Notes under the pieces: model-generated
The model's database searches: none
What the model was told of the DNA's origin: nothing
What the model saw: the letters and a program-made list of their open reading frames with translations, nothing else
Program-made: the position numbers and the translations under genes
Assembly (NCBI RefSeq): GCF_023920225.1
Contig: NZ_CP092587.1
Location: 2,604,001-2,668,000 of the forward strand
DNA: 64,000 bases
From: Vibrio gazogenes
Lineage (GTDB): Bacteria > Pseudomonadota > Gammaproteobacteria > Enterobacterales > Vibrionaceae
Reading direction: 5' to 3'
Shown here: piece after piece, positions 38,160-47,610 of the stretch
Numbering within the stretch: position 1 is the stretch's first letter
Layout of the letters: the number at the start of each line of letters is the position of its first letter

Positions 38160-38471
38160 ATGGCTGTAATCGTCAAGTACGTGGTCGAGCGGAATGGAGA
38201 AGAAAAAATGACTTTTACCTCTAAAGCCGAGGCAGATGCTTATGACAAAATGCTCGATATGGCAGATGAGTTATTCACTTTACTCGGTAAAAGTGAGTTA
38301 CTGGATAATGAAGAAAAACAAGAAGAATTGGCAATGTATCTGGCACAAAACAAAGAAGAAGTGCTGTACGCCTTAGGTGCCAAACGCAGACCGGCACCAG
38401 CCAAGCCTAAATCAGAGAAAAAGCCAGCCCCCAAAGCAGCAACCACCGACGCCGATGATCAGGCGGCCTGA
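38160..38471 (+). CDS. yebG: DNA damage-inducible protein YebG
   Basis: A 103-residue YebG homologue: MAVIVKYVVERNGEEKMTF then TSKAEADAYDKMLDMAD is nearly the E. coli sequence. The C-terminal quarter is Lys/Pro/Ala-rich and probably disordered. yebG is an SOS gene of unknown biochemical function in E. coli. GAGGA precedes the ATG by about six bases, and the LexA box at 38109-38128 shows direct LexA control here too. Confidence 0.95.
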   Translation: MAVIVKYVVERNGEEKMTFTSKAEADAYDKMLDMADELFTLLGKSELLDNEEKQEELAMYLAQNKEEVLYALGAKRRPAPAKPKSEKKPAPKAATTDADDQAA

Positions 38472-38674
38472 TTGAAGGTTTCTTTATAGGATGATATATC
38501 GCTAAAACGACAATTCATATCAATTGACAGACGTTCTGCGTTTAAAGGCTTTCATCCTGTGTAGTGGCTCTTTATGATGGCCATATCTGATATCAATGCC
38601 CGCGTTGCTGACTCAGACGAACGGCTTACCATCATGAGCCTATGTCACAACGCGATTCATCAACGGAGAAAACA

Positions 38675-39703
38675 ATGGCTTATTTTGCACTAGCGCTTGG
38701 AACAACAACGAAAAACCGTGACGGGAAAATTATCGAAGCATATTTCCCAACCCCGATTATCAACCCGAGCGATGCTTTGGTTTCCCAATTGACCACAATA
38801 CTCGACTATCAGGGCGGCAACGAAACATTTGAAGTGACTCAGACTCAAGCCGCTGAGCTGGCGCAAGCATTTCAGTCTGAGCATGAAGCCAGCGCTGTAT
38901 TTGCAACTCAGGCTGCATCATCTGAACAACCGCTTGTCGGGGTGATTCTGGCAAGCGATGAGAAACCGCAAACGGTCGCAGAAGGATTCCTTAAGCTTCA
39001 GTTGATCTCACATCGCTTAGTTCAACCACACGGCATCGTGCTGGATGGCATCTTCGGCCTGCTCCACAACATTGCCTGGACCAACGAAGGGCCGATTGAC
39101 TTACCGGAACTGCCAGAACGCCAAATGGCAGCGCGTCTGGCGGGTCGCGTCCTCAGTGTTGACTGTATCGATAAATTTCCGAAGATGGTTGACTACGTGG
39201 TCCCGGCAGGCGTACGGATTGCGGATACCTCACGCGTTCGTCTCGGTGCTCATGTGGGCGAAGGCACCACAGTCATGCATGAAGGTTTTATCAACTTCAA
39301 TGCCGGAACAAAAGGCGTCAGCATGGTTGAAGGCAGGATTTCTGCGGGCGTACTTGTCGGCAACGGTTCAGATATCGGTGGCGGTGCGTCTATCATGGGA
39401 ACACTCTCTGGCGGTGGTAAAGTCGTTGTATCTATCGGTGAAAACTCGCTCCTCGGTGCCAACGCCGGCTTGGGCTTCCCTCTGGGTGATCGTTGTACGC
39501 TTGAATCTGGTTTATATGTCACCGCCGGAACCAAAGTCCAAATGCTGGATAAAGATGGCAACAAAGTTGAAGTCGTCAAAGCGCGTGATTTAGCGGGCGT
39601 CTCCGATCTACTCTTCAGACGTAACTCTCAGACCGGACAGGTCGAGTGTCTCGCCAATAAGTCAGCGGTAGAACTCAACGACGAGCTGCACAGCAACAAC
39701 TAA
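38675..39703 (+). CDS. dapD: 2,3,4,5-tetrahydropyridine-2,6-dicarboxylate N-succinyltransferase
   Basis: A 342-residue DapD, the long form found in Vibrio and relatives (the enterobacterial enzyme has 274 residues). A left-handed beta-helix is shown by hexapeptide repeats through about residues 190-300 (VRIADTSRVRLGAHVGEG, GISAGVLVGNGSDIGGGASI-type runs). It succinylates tetrahydrodipicolinate in the lysine and diaminopimelate pathway. ATG 38675 has GGAGA upstream and gives the family N-terminus MAYFALALGTTTKNRDGK; the longer frame from 38642 is unlikely. A strong terminator follows. Confidence 0.95.
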   Translation: MAYFALALGTTTKNRDGKIIEAYFPTPIINPSDALVSQLTTILDYQGGNETFEVTQTQAAELAQAFQSEHEASAVFATQAASSEQPLVGVILASDEKPQTVAEGFLKLQLISHRLVQPHGIVLDGIFGLLHNIAWTNEGPIDLPELPERQMAARLAGRVLSVDCIDKFPKMVDYVVPAGVRIADTSRVRLGAHVGEGTTVMHEGFINFNAGTKGVSMVEGRISAGVLVGNGSDIGGGASIMGTLSGGGKVVVSIGENSLLGANAGLGFPLGDRCTLESGLYVTAGTKVQMLDKDGNKVEVVKARDLAGVSDLLFRRNSQTGQVECLANKSAVELNDELHSNN

Positions 39704-39741
39704 GTCTGATGCATGAATTCATCTCTCCTTGATTCACATCC

Positions 39742-39770
39742 AAAGCCGGCCCTGATAAGCCGGCTTTTTT
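39742..39770 (+). terminator. Intrinsic terminator of dapD
   Basis: AAGCCGGC (39743-39750) pairs with GCCGGCTT (39759-39766) and is followed by TTTTTTG. This is a textbook GC-rich hairpin with a T tract, 39 bases after the dapD stop. The following 39771-39982 region up to the deaminase gene contains a TATAAT at 39880-39885 that may be a -10 box, and no gene. Confidence 0.92.
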
Positions 39771-39982
39771 GTGATGACATTCATCCCTTCTACATATTGA
39801 ACTCAGTAGAAAAGCGTAACTTCTTTGCCAGACAAGTGATGAACAACACCGATTTTTTCAGTAGAATCCGTGACACAGATATAATGGCGGGTAAAAACAT
39901 TCATCATACACCGCTATCATGAGCAAATATTCGTGAATCGCTTGATTCACTGTAGAGTTACCTGATTGTCACAGAGGCAGAT

Positions 39983-40996
39983 ATGCAAAACTTTATCCAG
40001 AATCTCCCCAAGGTCGAGTTACATCTTCATATTGAAGGCACGCTTGAGCCAGAACTGATGTTTCAACTGGCAAAACGTAATCAGGTTAAGATCCCCTTCC
40101 AGACACCAGAAGAAGTCCGGGCCGCTTATCAGTTTAGCAACCTACAATCTTTCCTTGATATCTATTACCAAGGCGCAGATGTATTGCTTCATGAGCAAGA
40201 CTTTTTTGACCTGACTTGGGCCTACCTACTGCGCTGTCAGGCTGATCGTGTGATTCATACTGAGATATTTTTTGACCCACAAACGCATACTGCCCGTGGC
40301 GTTGCCTTTCAAACGATCATCAACGGAATCTCTGCAGCACTGGACAAAGCTAAACAAGAACTGGGGATTTCCAGTCAGTTAATCATGTGTTTCCTGCGTC
40401 ATCTCAGCGAAGATGATGCCATTGAAACCTTAAAACAAGCCCTGCCTTATCAGGACAAAATTATCGGTGTCGGGCTGGATTCTTCAGAGCAAGGTCACCC
40501 ACCGGAAAAATTTGCCCGGGTATTTCAAATGGCGCGGGATGCGGGCTTTATTCCCGTCGCCCACGCAGGAGAAGAAGGCCCCGCCAGTAATATTGACGAT
40601 GCTTTGAATCTCTTGGGTGTCCAACGGATTGATCACGGGGTTCGCTGTGTCGAAGATCCACAACTCGTGCAACAACTGGCCGAGACACGTATGCCACTCA
40701 CGGTTTGTCCGCTTTCCAATATCAAGTTACGCGTATTTGATGATATGCAACAGCACAACATCGTCGAGTTATTAAGACAAGGGCTATGTGTCACCATCAA
40801 CTCTGATGATCCGTCTTATTTTGGTGGCTACATGACTGATAATTTCCTTGCAGTGGCTAACGCCCACGAGATGACACATGCTGAACTCGCTCAGTTCACA
40901 TTCAATGCGATTGAAGCCAGCTTTATCTCAACCGCAGAAAAAGCGCGCATGAAATCAGAAGTTGAAGCCTATCTCAATCACGCCGACACAGAATAA
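39983..40996 (+). CDS. Adenine/adenosine deaminase family protein, probably adenine deaminase
   Basis: A 337-residue amidohydrolase. Metal and catalytic motifs are present: KVELHLHIEGTLEPEL (residues 10-25), VAHAGEEG (His-Ala-Gly-Glu), RIDHGVR and TINSDDPSYFGG. The pattern DLTWAYLLRCQADRV and GLDSSEQGHPPEKF matches the Pseudomonas-type adenine deaminases (PA0148 group) more closely than E. coli Add. It would convert adenine to hypoxanthine in purine salvage. GAGG lies upstream of the ATG. Family certain; adenine as substrate is inferred from resemblance. Confidence 0.88.
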   Translation: MQNFIQNLPKVELHLHIEGTLEPELMFQLAKRNQVKIPFQTPEEVRAAYQFSNLQSFLDIYYQGADVLLHEQDFFDLTWAYLLRCQADRVIHTEIFFDPQTHTARGVAFQTIINGISAALDKAKQELGISSQLIMCFLRHLSEDDAIETLKQALPYQDKIIGVGLDSSEQGHPPEKFARVFQMARDAGFIPVAHAGEEGPASNIDDALNLLGVQRIDHGVRCVEDPQLVQQLAETRMPLTVCPLSNIKLRVFDDMQQHNIVELLRQGLCVTINSDDPSYFGGYMTDNFLAVANAHEMTHAELAQFTFNAIEASFISTAEKARMKSEVEAYLNHADTE

Positions 40997-41021
40997 ACAA
41001 CAGCATCACAGCGGAGGTTTT

Positions 41022-41582
41022 GTGGCAATTTACATTTTTGGGTATGGTAGCCTGATGAATTCATCTTCACGACAATTGACCGGGCAGACAGGTTTAACTT
41101 GTCCGGCTGTGGTCGAGGGTTTAACCCGAACTTGGGGAATGGTGGATGACAGCTATCAGGCTTCACCGCTGGTTGCCCAGATCGGTGACGGCATCGTGAA
41201 TGGGGTGCTGCTCAATGTATCAACCGAAGGGCTGGCTCAGTTCGACCGGCGTGAACGGGGATATCATCGTCTCCGGTTGTCGGCTGCCAACATCGACACT
41301 GAATTGCCACTCTCCGATAAAGATGCTGTGTGGGTTTATGTCAAGAATCAACCTATGCCACCGAGTTATGAGCGGCCAATCCTGCAAACGTACATCGATA
41401 CGGTTCTCACCGGTTGCCTTGAGGTTTCAGAGGCCTTTGCACAACTGTTCGTCAAACACACGTATGGTTGGGAGTATCCACTGGAGAATGATCGCCATGC
41501 CCCCAAATATGAAAATTATGCCGGGATTCATCCGCAACACTGGCCTAAAATCGACCAACTCCTCACTCAAGTTCCGGTCTGA
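41022..41582 (+). CDS. Gamma-glutamylcyclotransferase-fold protein
   Basis: A 186-residue protein of the GGCT/AIG2-like fold: IYIFGYGSLMNSSSRQL at the start contains the diagnostic YGSL loop. Translation most likely starts at GTG 41022, with GGAGG upstream; the longer frame from 40962 would overlap the deaminase gene. Members act as gamma-glutamyl cyclotransferases or amine-linkage hydrolases, but many have unknown substrates. It follows the deaminase by 25 bases, probably in one operon, and a hairpin terminator follows. Confidence 0.8.
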   Translation: MAIYIFGYGSLMNSSSRQLTGQTGLTCPAVVEGLTRTWGMVDDSYQASPLVAQIGDGIVNGVLLNVSTEGLAQFDRRERGYHRLRLSAANIDTELPLSDKDAVWVYVKNQPMPPSYERPILQTYIDTVLTGCLEVSEAFAQLFVKHTYGWEYPLENDRHAPKYENYAGIHPQHWPKIDQLLTQVPV

Positions 41583-41590
41583 CAATGCAC

Positions 41591-41615
41591 GGCCTCTTCC
41601 CTGAGGCCTGATTTT
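41591..41615 (+). terminator. Terminator after the gamma-glutamylcyclotransferase-like gene
   Basis: GGCCTC (41591-41596) pairs with GAGGCC (41603-41608) around TTCCCT, followed by TGATTTTATTTTG. It sits 8 bases past the stop codon. The stem is short, so efficiency is uncertain. Confidence 0.7.
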
Positions 41616-41814
41616 ATTTTGCCCTCACGAAAACTCAGACTTTTGCGGTCGTTACATTTTTATGCCTGCACGTTCATGATAGAATCCGCCTGTTTACAGA
41701 AAATGTCCCCAAGATGGCATCATCCGAAGACACAATCCCATCTTCATTTAACGGGCTATGATGTCATCGTTTCGCTGCACTATATTTTATCTGAATGATG
41801 TATAGAGGAATGCA

Positions 41815-42816
41815 ATGGCAACGATAAAAGATGTTGCACGAGAAGCAGGTGTGTCCGTCGCAACCGTTTCGCGTGTCGTGAATCAGTCTCCGAAAGCCAG
41901 TCAGTCATCCATTACAGCGGTAAAAGCCGCAATGCAAAAATTAGGCTATCGTCCCAATGCCGCAGCCCGGGCTCTGGTGAGTCAAAGCACCAATATTATC
42001 GGTGTTCTGGTCAATGATGCGTCTGATCCATTTTTCGGCACCCTAGTGAAAGCCGTCGATAAAGTCGCCCATGAGAATGGTAAGCAGGTGTTGATCGGTC
42101 ATGGTTACCATCATGCTGAACATGAGCGCAAAGCAATCGAGTTGTTGATCAACAGCCGCTGTGATGCGCTGGTCATTCATGCGAAAGCACTTTCTGATAA
42201 CGAACTGATCGACTATGCCCGGGAGGTTAAGTCGATGGTGTTGATTAATCGTTACATTCCAGAAATCGCTGATCGCTGTATTTCTCTGGATAATTTTAAA
42301 GGGGCGTATCTGGCGACGGAATATCTGATTAAAAATGGGCATAAAAATATTGCTTGTATCAGTTCTTCGCATCCGATTGAAGATACCGAGCAACGTATTT
42401 CCGGATACAAAGCCGCACTACATGATTATGGTATTTCGCTGCCTGCCAGTTATATTGAGCAAGCCGAGCCTAATACTGAAGGGGGCGAAGTCGCTACTAC
42501 GAATTTATTACTAAAATCGCTTGATATCACAGCGATCGTTGCCTACAACGATAATATGGCGGCGGGTGCAATTTTTGTGTTGGAAGAAAACGGCCTGACG
42601 TTACCGGATCAAATCTCGATTATCGGTTTTGATGACGCATTAATTTCTCGCTATGTCAGTCCCAAATTAACCACAGTTCTCTACCCGATTCAACTGATGG
42701 GAGAACAAGCCGCACAACTGGCTCTCAATCTGGCCAAAGGCACCTCATCAGACTCACAACCGTTACGTTTTTCCCCCACACTAGTCAGACGAGACTCGGT
42801 AAAAAAACACGACTAA
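41815..42816 (+). CDS. galR: LacI-family repressor, GalR/GalS-like
   Basis: A 333-residue LacI-family regulator. The DNA-binding domain is at residues 1-55 (TIKDVAREAGVSVATVSRVV, hinge NAAARALVSQ); the periplasmic-binding-protein-like effector domain follows with VNDASDPFFGTLVKAVD and IGFDDALISRYVSPKLTTV. It tracks E. coli GalS/GalR over its whole length, so galactose-responsive control is likely. No galactose genes are near, as expected for an unlinked repressor. GAGGAATGCAATG gives a fair ribosome binding site. Confidence 0.87.
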   Translation: MATIKDVAREAGVSVATVSRVVNQSPKASQSSITAVKAAMQKLGYRPNAAARALVSQSTNIIGVLVNDASDPFFGTLVKAVDKVAHENGKQVLIGHGYHHAEHERKAIELLINSRCDALVIHAKALSDNELIDYAREVKSMVLINRYIPEIADRCISLDNFKGAYLATEYLIKNGHKNIACISSSHPIEDTEQRISGYKAALHDYGISLPASYIEQAEPNTEGGEVATTNLLLKSLDITAIVAYNDNMAAGAIFVLEENGLTLPDQISIIGFDDALISRYVSPKLTTVLYPIQLMGEQAAQLALNLAKGTSSDSQPLRFSPTLVRRDSVKKHD

Positions 42817-42984
42817 CCACTCGTCAAAAACCACCGCACAGAACAACAGTCTCGAGTCTGCGACAGTCACGAATGGGGCGCTCGAAAATAATGCATTTTT
42901 TCGACAACTAATTGCTATTTTTATGCACAATTCTTCTAAACTAAAAATAAGGTATTGGTGAGAAATCGTAACAAGGGTATCGAC

Positions 42985-44130
42985 ATGAGTCATTTTGATC
43001 ACAATGATGTTCAACAAACATCCCATCAGCGTAGTCTGAATGAACAGTTTGTTGAAATTCATGCACATATTCGCGAGCAACTGCCCCAAATTGCCCGAAT
43101 CTCATTTGCCCTGTACGAGCCATTTTCCGACCATTTAAAGACCTATGCCGATAGCACCCCGGATAATGATGTTTTACGCAACTACGAATATCCGCTGAAT
43201 CAACTCACCGGGCTGAAGCGCTGTGCTGCTGAACACAGCGATCGCTGTATCAACGATCCGACTCAGCTACTGGGAGTCGATACACCTCACAATCAATGGC
43301 TCAAACAACAACGTTTTGGCGCATCACTCGCCTCCCCGATGTATTATGAGAATGAATTTATTGGTTTCATTTTTATCAATACTGCCGAAGGATATCATTT
43401 CGACGAACAACTCAGTCAACAGCTATCCACACATATTGACACGATTCGTCAGGCCATTAGCCGTGAATATGAAACCGTTTACAAGATTCTGGATATGACG
43501 AGTTTCATTCTTAAACAGAATCCGAAACATCTGGCCCAAAGCCGTGATCATCAAGAAAGAATGTATCATTTCACCAAAATCATCGCCTGGGGTGTCTCAC
43601 AGCATTATCATCTGGACGATGAGAAAATCGACCATATTACGCTCTTTTCCCGATTACATGATATCGGTAAGCTCTCGATACCACACCATTTGCTTTTAAA
43701 ACCCGGAGAACTGGAAGTGGCGGAAAAGCATCAGGTTATTGGGCATATTGAAAAAGGGATTGAGATTATGGAATCAGTCTTGTTGCGTGCCAATTGTCTG
43801 GATCATGTCTGTATCCAGACACTGAAAGAAATTGTTTCTTACCACCACGAGTTGATGGACGGTAGCGGCTATCCACACGGACTCAAAGCTGATGATATTC
43901 CGATCTCTGCAAGAATTGTCACGGTTGCTAATATTTTTGATGCACTGACCACCCATCGACCTTATAAACAGGCTCGCTCTGTCCCCTTTGCCCTATTGGA
44001 ACTAGAGAAAATGGTTGCCGAAGGAAAACTCGATAAACATTGTGTCAATGCGCTGAGAAACCATCAGGAATATTTAAAAGACATCACTCGAAAATACCCA
44101 GAACCGGATCCCTGTCATTTCTCCGACTAA
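42985..44130 (+). CDS. HD-GYP domain protein (probable cyclic-di-GMP phosphodiesterase) with GAF-like N-terminus
   Basis: A 381-residue protein. Residues about 1-175 form a GAF-like sensor region (GLKRCAAEHSDRC...FGASLASPMYYENEFIGFIFIN). The C-terminal HD-GYP domain has HDIGKLSIPHHLL at residue 225, HHELMDGSGYPHGL with the GYP motif at about 295, and the metal-ligand pattern of active enzymes. It probably hydrolyses cyclic-di-GMP. AAGGG lies seven bases before ATG 42985; an earlier in-frame start at 42955 is less likely. No membrane segments. The signal sensed is unknown. Confidence 0.9.
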   Translation: MSHFDHNDVQQTSHQRSLNEQFVEIHAHIREQLPQIARISFALYEPFSDHLKTYADSTPDNDVLRNYEYPLNQLTGLKRCAAEHSDRCINDPTQLLGVDTPHNQWLKQQRFGASLASPMYYENEFIGFIFINTAEGYHFDEQLSQQLSTHIDTIRQAISREYETVYKILDMTSFILKQNPKHLAQSRDHQERMYHFTKIIAWGVSQHYHLDDEKIDHITLFSRLHDIGKLSIPHHLLLKPGELEVAEKHQVIGHIEKGIEIMESVLLRANCLDHVCIQTLKEIVSYHHELMDGSGYPHGLKADDIPISARIVTVANIFDALTTHRPYKQARSVPFALLELEKMVAEGKLDKHCVNALRNHQEYLKDITRKYPEPDPCHFSD

Positions 44131-44442
44131 ATCGCCAGTTCTTTACTGCACTCCTGTCAACATCAAGCAGCAGAGTCAGTCACTTTCTGACGCAACTTAC
44201 TCGAAATACATCACAAAAACGAATCGCGCAAAGAACAAATTTATCGAAATCATCTTAAAGTAACGCTAATCCAATCAAAACTTTGAAACTTAATGAAGCA
44301 GCCAGTTAATGACTCGCTATAAATTATAAATATAGAGTATAGATAAAGGCGCGTGAATGATGACGCTCTCCGAGTCATGTATCGTGAGTTCACTTGGACA
44401 TCAACGCCACCAAATAATACCGTCTGATAATGGATATACCTT
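44131..44442. other. Intergenic region upstream of the acyl-CoA synthetase gene, no gene seen
   Basis: 312 bases between the HD-GYP gene and the AMP-binding enzyme gene. It is AT-rich around 44320-44345 (TATAAATTATAAATATAGAG), a possible promoter. Imperfect copies of GACTC/GAGTC and ATGACGC-like words are scattered. I see no protein or RNA gene. Confidence 0.4.
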
Positions 44443-46158
44443 ATGCTCAACAAAGGACATCAAACCCATACTGATTGCAGTACATTAAAAACACCTTACG
44501 AATGTATGCTCCACTGGGCTGAATTGCGACCTGATGATATCTATCTGAAACAGATCAAACATCGCCGCTTTGAGACCTATACATTTGCTCAAGTAGCCGA
44601 CCATGCGCAAAGGTTGGTCAGTGCATTACATGATCTCAACCTGAAACCGGGAGACTGCGTCGCAATCATTTCTAAAAACTGTGCTGAATGGTTTATTTGT
44701 GATCTGGCTATTATGCTGGGCGGTTTTGTCAGTGTGCCGATCTTTCCGACTGCCAAAGAAGACACCATCGATTATTGCCTGACTCACAGTGAGTGCAAAG
44801 CAGCGTTCATTGGCAAACTGGATGACATGACTGCCGTGATGAACATTTTGAACAACAAACCTGAGTTGCTCAGTATTTCTCTCCCGTATGATAGTGCGCC
44901 ACACTGCCAGTATCAGTACAACCAACTGATTTACGATCATCCCCCTACGACCTACAAGCCGCACCATGATGAACAGTCGCTGATGTCAATTGTATACACA
45001 TCAGGTACATCCGGTACCCCCAAAGGAGCGATGTTAAGTTATGGTGGTTTTGCTTGGTCAGTCAGCCAGCTAAGCCAGTGTATCGGAATCAAGAGCCATG
45101 ATCGGCTTTTCTCGTATCTGCCGCTGGCTCATATCACAGAGCGCGTTTATATTTTTGGCTCTTCCATCTTCACCGGTGTACAGACTGCGTTTCCGGAATC
45201 CCTCGATACGTTTATCGAGGATGTAAAAATGCATTGCCCGACACTATTTATTTCCGTCCCTCGGCTATGGACGCTTTTCCAGCAACGAATTCTGGATACC
45301 CTCCCACAAAAACGGCTTGATCTGCTTCTCAAGATCCCATTGATTCGAACCATCATCCGCAATAAAGTCGCCCATGCATTAGGCTTGAATAAAGCGAGAG
45401 TTCTTGGCTGCGGCTCGGCACCGGTCTCTCCTGAACTATTGCTTTGGTATGATCAACTGGGTTTGAAGATTACAGAGGCTTGGGGAATGAGTGAGTCTTT
45501 CGCCTACTCAACCCTCAACTATCCTTATCAAAAATCCAAAGTCGGCACTGTTGGCCTCGCGGGGCCGGGGGTCACTCTCAAGATAGCTGAAGAAGGTGAA
45601 GTTTTAGTTCAGAGTAAAGGGCTATTTACCGGTTACTACAAAAATGAACAGGCAACCCGGGAAGTTTTAACCGATGACGGCTGGCTGAAAACGGGTGATA
45701 TTGGCAAAATTGATTCGGAAGGTTATCTGTCGCTTCTGGGAAGAAAAAACGATACTTTCAAAACAGCGAAAGGGAAATTTGTCTCTCCGGTTCCCATTGA
45801 GAAAAAACTCTATCAAGCCAGCCGAGTTGAAATGCTATGTCTCATCGGTTTAGGTCTGCCCGGACCGCTCCTGTTGGTCGTCCCGCATAATATCCCCAAT
45901 TTCAATAAAGCCCGATATGAACGGTCAGCCAAACGTATCGTCGAAGCATTCAATCAAGAGCTGCAATCTCATGAACAAATCAGAGGAGTGTTAATGGTTA
46001 AAGATGTCTGGAGTATTGAGAATGGTATTCTGACGCCCACACTCAAGATCAAAAGGCACTTGCTGGAGCAACAGTATCACCAACTGGGATTACACTGGCC
46101 AAAAGATAAGCTTGTGGTATGGGAAGACGCAATCTCCGAAAATCATCCATATGGCTGA
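44443..46158 (+). CDS. AMP-binding long-chain acyl-CoA synthetase (FadD-like)
   Basis: A 571-residue ANL-superfamily enzyme. The P-loop SIVYTSGTSGTPKGAML lies near residue 183, the adenylate motif EAWGMSESFAYS near 346, and the hinge GWLKTGDIGKIDSEGYLSLLGRKNDTFKTAKGKFVSP near 410. This architecture with the GRKND hinge is that of the long-chain fatty acid CoA ligase type related to FAA1/FadD15 rather than E. coli FadD. It activates a carboxylate as acyl-AMP and then as acyl-CoA. Chain length and role (beta-oxidation, membrane lipid turnover) cannot be read. It converges with the DUF1127 gene. Confidence 0.88.
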   Translation: MLNKGHQTHTDCSTLKTPYECMLHWAELRPDDIYLKQIKHRRFETYTFAQVADHAQRLVSALHDLNLKPGDCVAIISKNCAEWFICDLAIMLGGFVSVPIFPTAKEDTIDYCLTHSECKAAFIGKLDDMTAVMNILNNKPELLSISLPYDSAPHCQYQYNQLIYDHPPTTYKPHHDEQSLMSIVYTSGTSGTPKGAMLSYGGFAWSVSQLSQCIGIKSHDRLFSYLPLAHITERVYIFGSSIFTGVQTAFPESLDTFIEDVKMHCPTLFISVPRLWTLFQQRILDTLPQKRLDLLLKIPLIRTIIRNKVAHALGLNKARVLGCGSAPVSPELLLWYDQLGLKITEAWGMSESFAYSTLNYPYQKSKVGTVGLAGPGVTLKIAEEGEVLVQSKGLFTGYYKNEQATREVLTDDGWLKTGDIGKIDSEGYLSLLGRKNDTFKTAKGKFVSPVPIEKKLYQASRVEMLCLIGLGLPGPLLLVVPHNIPNFNKARYERSAKRIVEAFNQELQSHEQIRGVLMVKDVWSIENGILTPTLKIKRHLLEQQYHQLGLHWPKDKLVVWEDAISENHPYG

Positions 46159-46217
46159 GCTTATGAATGACTTTCGGATACTTGGTACGGAAAAACAAAC
46201 ACCGGAATCACCGCCGA

Positions 46218-46424
46218 TTAATCCCAGAAAGATTTCTGACACTCTTTGTGGGCTTCTTCTCGGCTCAGACCAATATCTTCCAACAGATGTTCCGGCAATT
46301 CTGATAATTGTCGGCGTGTCTGATAATTTTGCTGCCAATGTTTTATCAAAGAGTAGATATTCTTAACCCAAAAACGATAAGTATCAATCAAAGGTGGTTG
46401 AGTTTTATTGACAATAACGTTCAT
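46218..46424 (-). CDS. Small DUF1127 (YjiS-like) protein
   Basis: A 68-residue protein whose C-terminal half, TRRQLSELPEHLLEDIGLSREEA, is the DUF1127 motif. Such small arginine-rich proteins are common next to LysR genes and have been linked to RNA binding and phosphate or carbon control in alphaproteobacteria; the role here is unknown. AAGGAT lies upstream of ATG 46424. It diverges from the LysR gene at 46525 with 100 bases between, suggesting joint regulation. Confidence 0.88.
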   Translation of the reverse strand: MNVIVNKTQPPLIDTYRFWVKNIYSLIKHWQQNYQTRRQLSELPEHLLEDIGLSREEAHKECQKSFWD

Positions 46425-46524
46425 AGTTTATCCTTGATATATGGTGTTTTCGTGGTTAAATGATTATCGAAAATAGCTCGTGGCACAAACGATAAAATCT
46501 GACACTCAATTAAGGAAAACTTAA

Positions 46525-47463
46525 GTGAAAAGTCGCCTACCTCCTTTACAATCTGTCTATTATTTTTACATGGCAGCACAAGCAGGCAGCTTCAAAATTG
46601 CATCTGAGCAGCTTTTTGTCAGTGCCGCGGCAATCAGCCAGCAAATTCGTCAACTAGAAGAGTGGTTGAAATGTGAATTGTTCATTCGTCAGCACAGGCG
46701 TGTCCATCTGACAACTGAGGGACAGATCCTATATAAATATGCGCAAAAAGGGTTTTCCGAGCTCTATGCAGGAATACAATATTTAACGCAGGATCCGTCA
46801 CCGAATCAGCTATCAATTTCGACTCATCCGGCTTTCGCCCAACACTGGCTCGTCCCCAAGCTCCAAGAGTTCAGACAAAAACATCCGGATATCATACTGC
46901 TGATCGATCCGAAAGATGCATTGGTGACATTTCAGGATGATTCAGTTGATCTCTGTATTCGTTATGGACAAGGAAACTATGAAAATCTGACCAGTATCAA
47001 GCTGATGGATGAAGTACTCTATCCCGTTTGTCATCCTCTCTATCAAAAACAACATCGCATCGAATCAGTAAATGATTTATATCGTGTTGATTTAATTGAA
47101 GATATGATCCCAGACATGAGTTGGGAACTGTGGTTGAATTCGATCGGAGCCCCAACCGGACGCCCAACCCTTCAATATGAGGGATCGCTGTTTGTGCTGG
47201 AAGGCGCATTAGCTGTACAAGGTGTTGCCCTGATGAAACACACATTGGCTCATCGCTATATTCAGGAAGGAAAACTCATCCGCATAGGGCGTCAGGCGAT
47301 TCGGTCTCGTTACAGTTACTATATTTGTGCCCCAGAAAGTTACCTGCAGAGAAAAAAGGTCAAAGTCTTTATTGCTTGGATCCAAGAACAAATCGCAACC
47401 TTTACTCTTTCCGGCTTAAACGAGCTTGATATTATTGAACAGACCATTATCGAACGTACCTAA
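46525..47463 (+). CDS. LysR-family regulator, GcvA-like
   Basis: A 312-residue regulator starting at GTG 46525, with TAAGGA upstream. The helix-turn-helix spans residues about 5-65 (PLQSVYYFYMAAQAGSFKIA, then LFVSAAAISQQIRQLEEWL). The effector domain contains STHPAFAQHWLVPKLQEF and VDLCIRYGQGNYENL, hallmarks of the GcvA subgroup. It probably regulates the divergent DUF1127 gene or a distant metabolic operon. The effector cannot be deduced. Confidence 0.9.
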   Translation: MKSRLPPLQSVYYFYMAAQAGSFKIASEQLFVSAAAISQQIRQLEEWLKCELFIRQHRRVHLTTEGQILYKYAQKGFSELYAGIQYLTQDPSPNQLSISTHPAFAQHWLVPKLQEFRQKHPDIILLIDPKDALVTFQDDSVDLCIRYGQGNYENLTSIKLMDEVLYPVCHPLYQKQHRIESVNDLYRVDLIEDMIPDMSWELWLNSIGAPTGRPTLQYEGSLFVLEGALAVQGVALMKHTLAHRYIQEGKLIRIGRQAIRSRYSYYICAPESYLQRKKVKVFIAWIQEQIATFTLSGLNELDIIEQTIIERT

Positions 47464-47548
47464 AACAACGTACGTAAGATGCAGATGATAAAAAGCTTCA
47501 GCGCAAATTCGCGGAGTGAAAAACATCACCATCGGTTTAGAACTGACA

Positions 47549-47584
47549 ACAAAAAGCCCCGGCAGCTTTCGCTAACGGGGCTTT
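47549..47584 (-). terminator. Intrinsic terminator of fusA2
   Basis: AAAGCCCCG (47553-47561) pairs with CGGGGCTTT (47576-47584); the loop holds a small AGC-TTTC-GCT hairpin. On the minus strand it is followed by TTGTTGTC after TTTTT. It lies 26 bases beyond the fusA2 stop, and may also serve the convergent LysR gene. Confidence 0.87.
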
Positions 47585-47610
47585 ATCGTTAAAGGGTTAA
47601 CCCAGAAGAA

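Noticed and set aside
39045..39593. 182-codon ORF in another frame of dapD
   Set aside because: Fully inside dapD, whose frame shows clear beta-helix repeats; this frame is a by-product of them.
39704..39982. Riboswitch ahead of the adenine deaminase gene
   Set aside because: I could not find the conserved core of a purine or lysine riboswitch; only a dapD terminator and a possible -10 box are seen.
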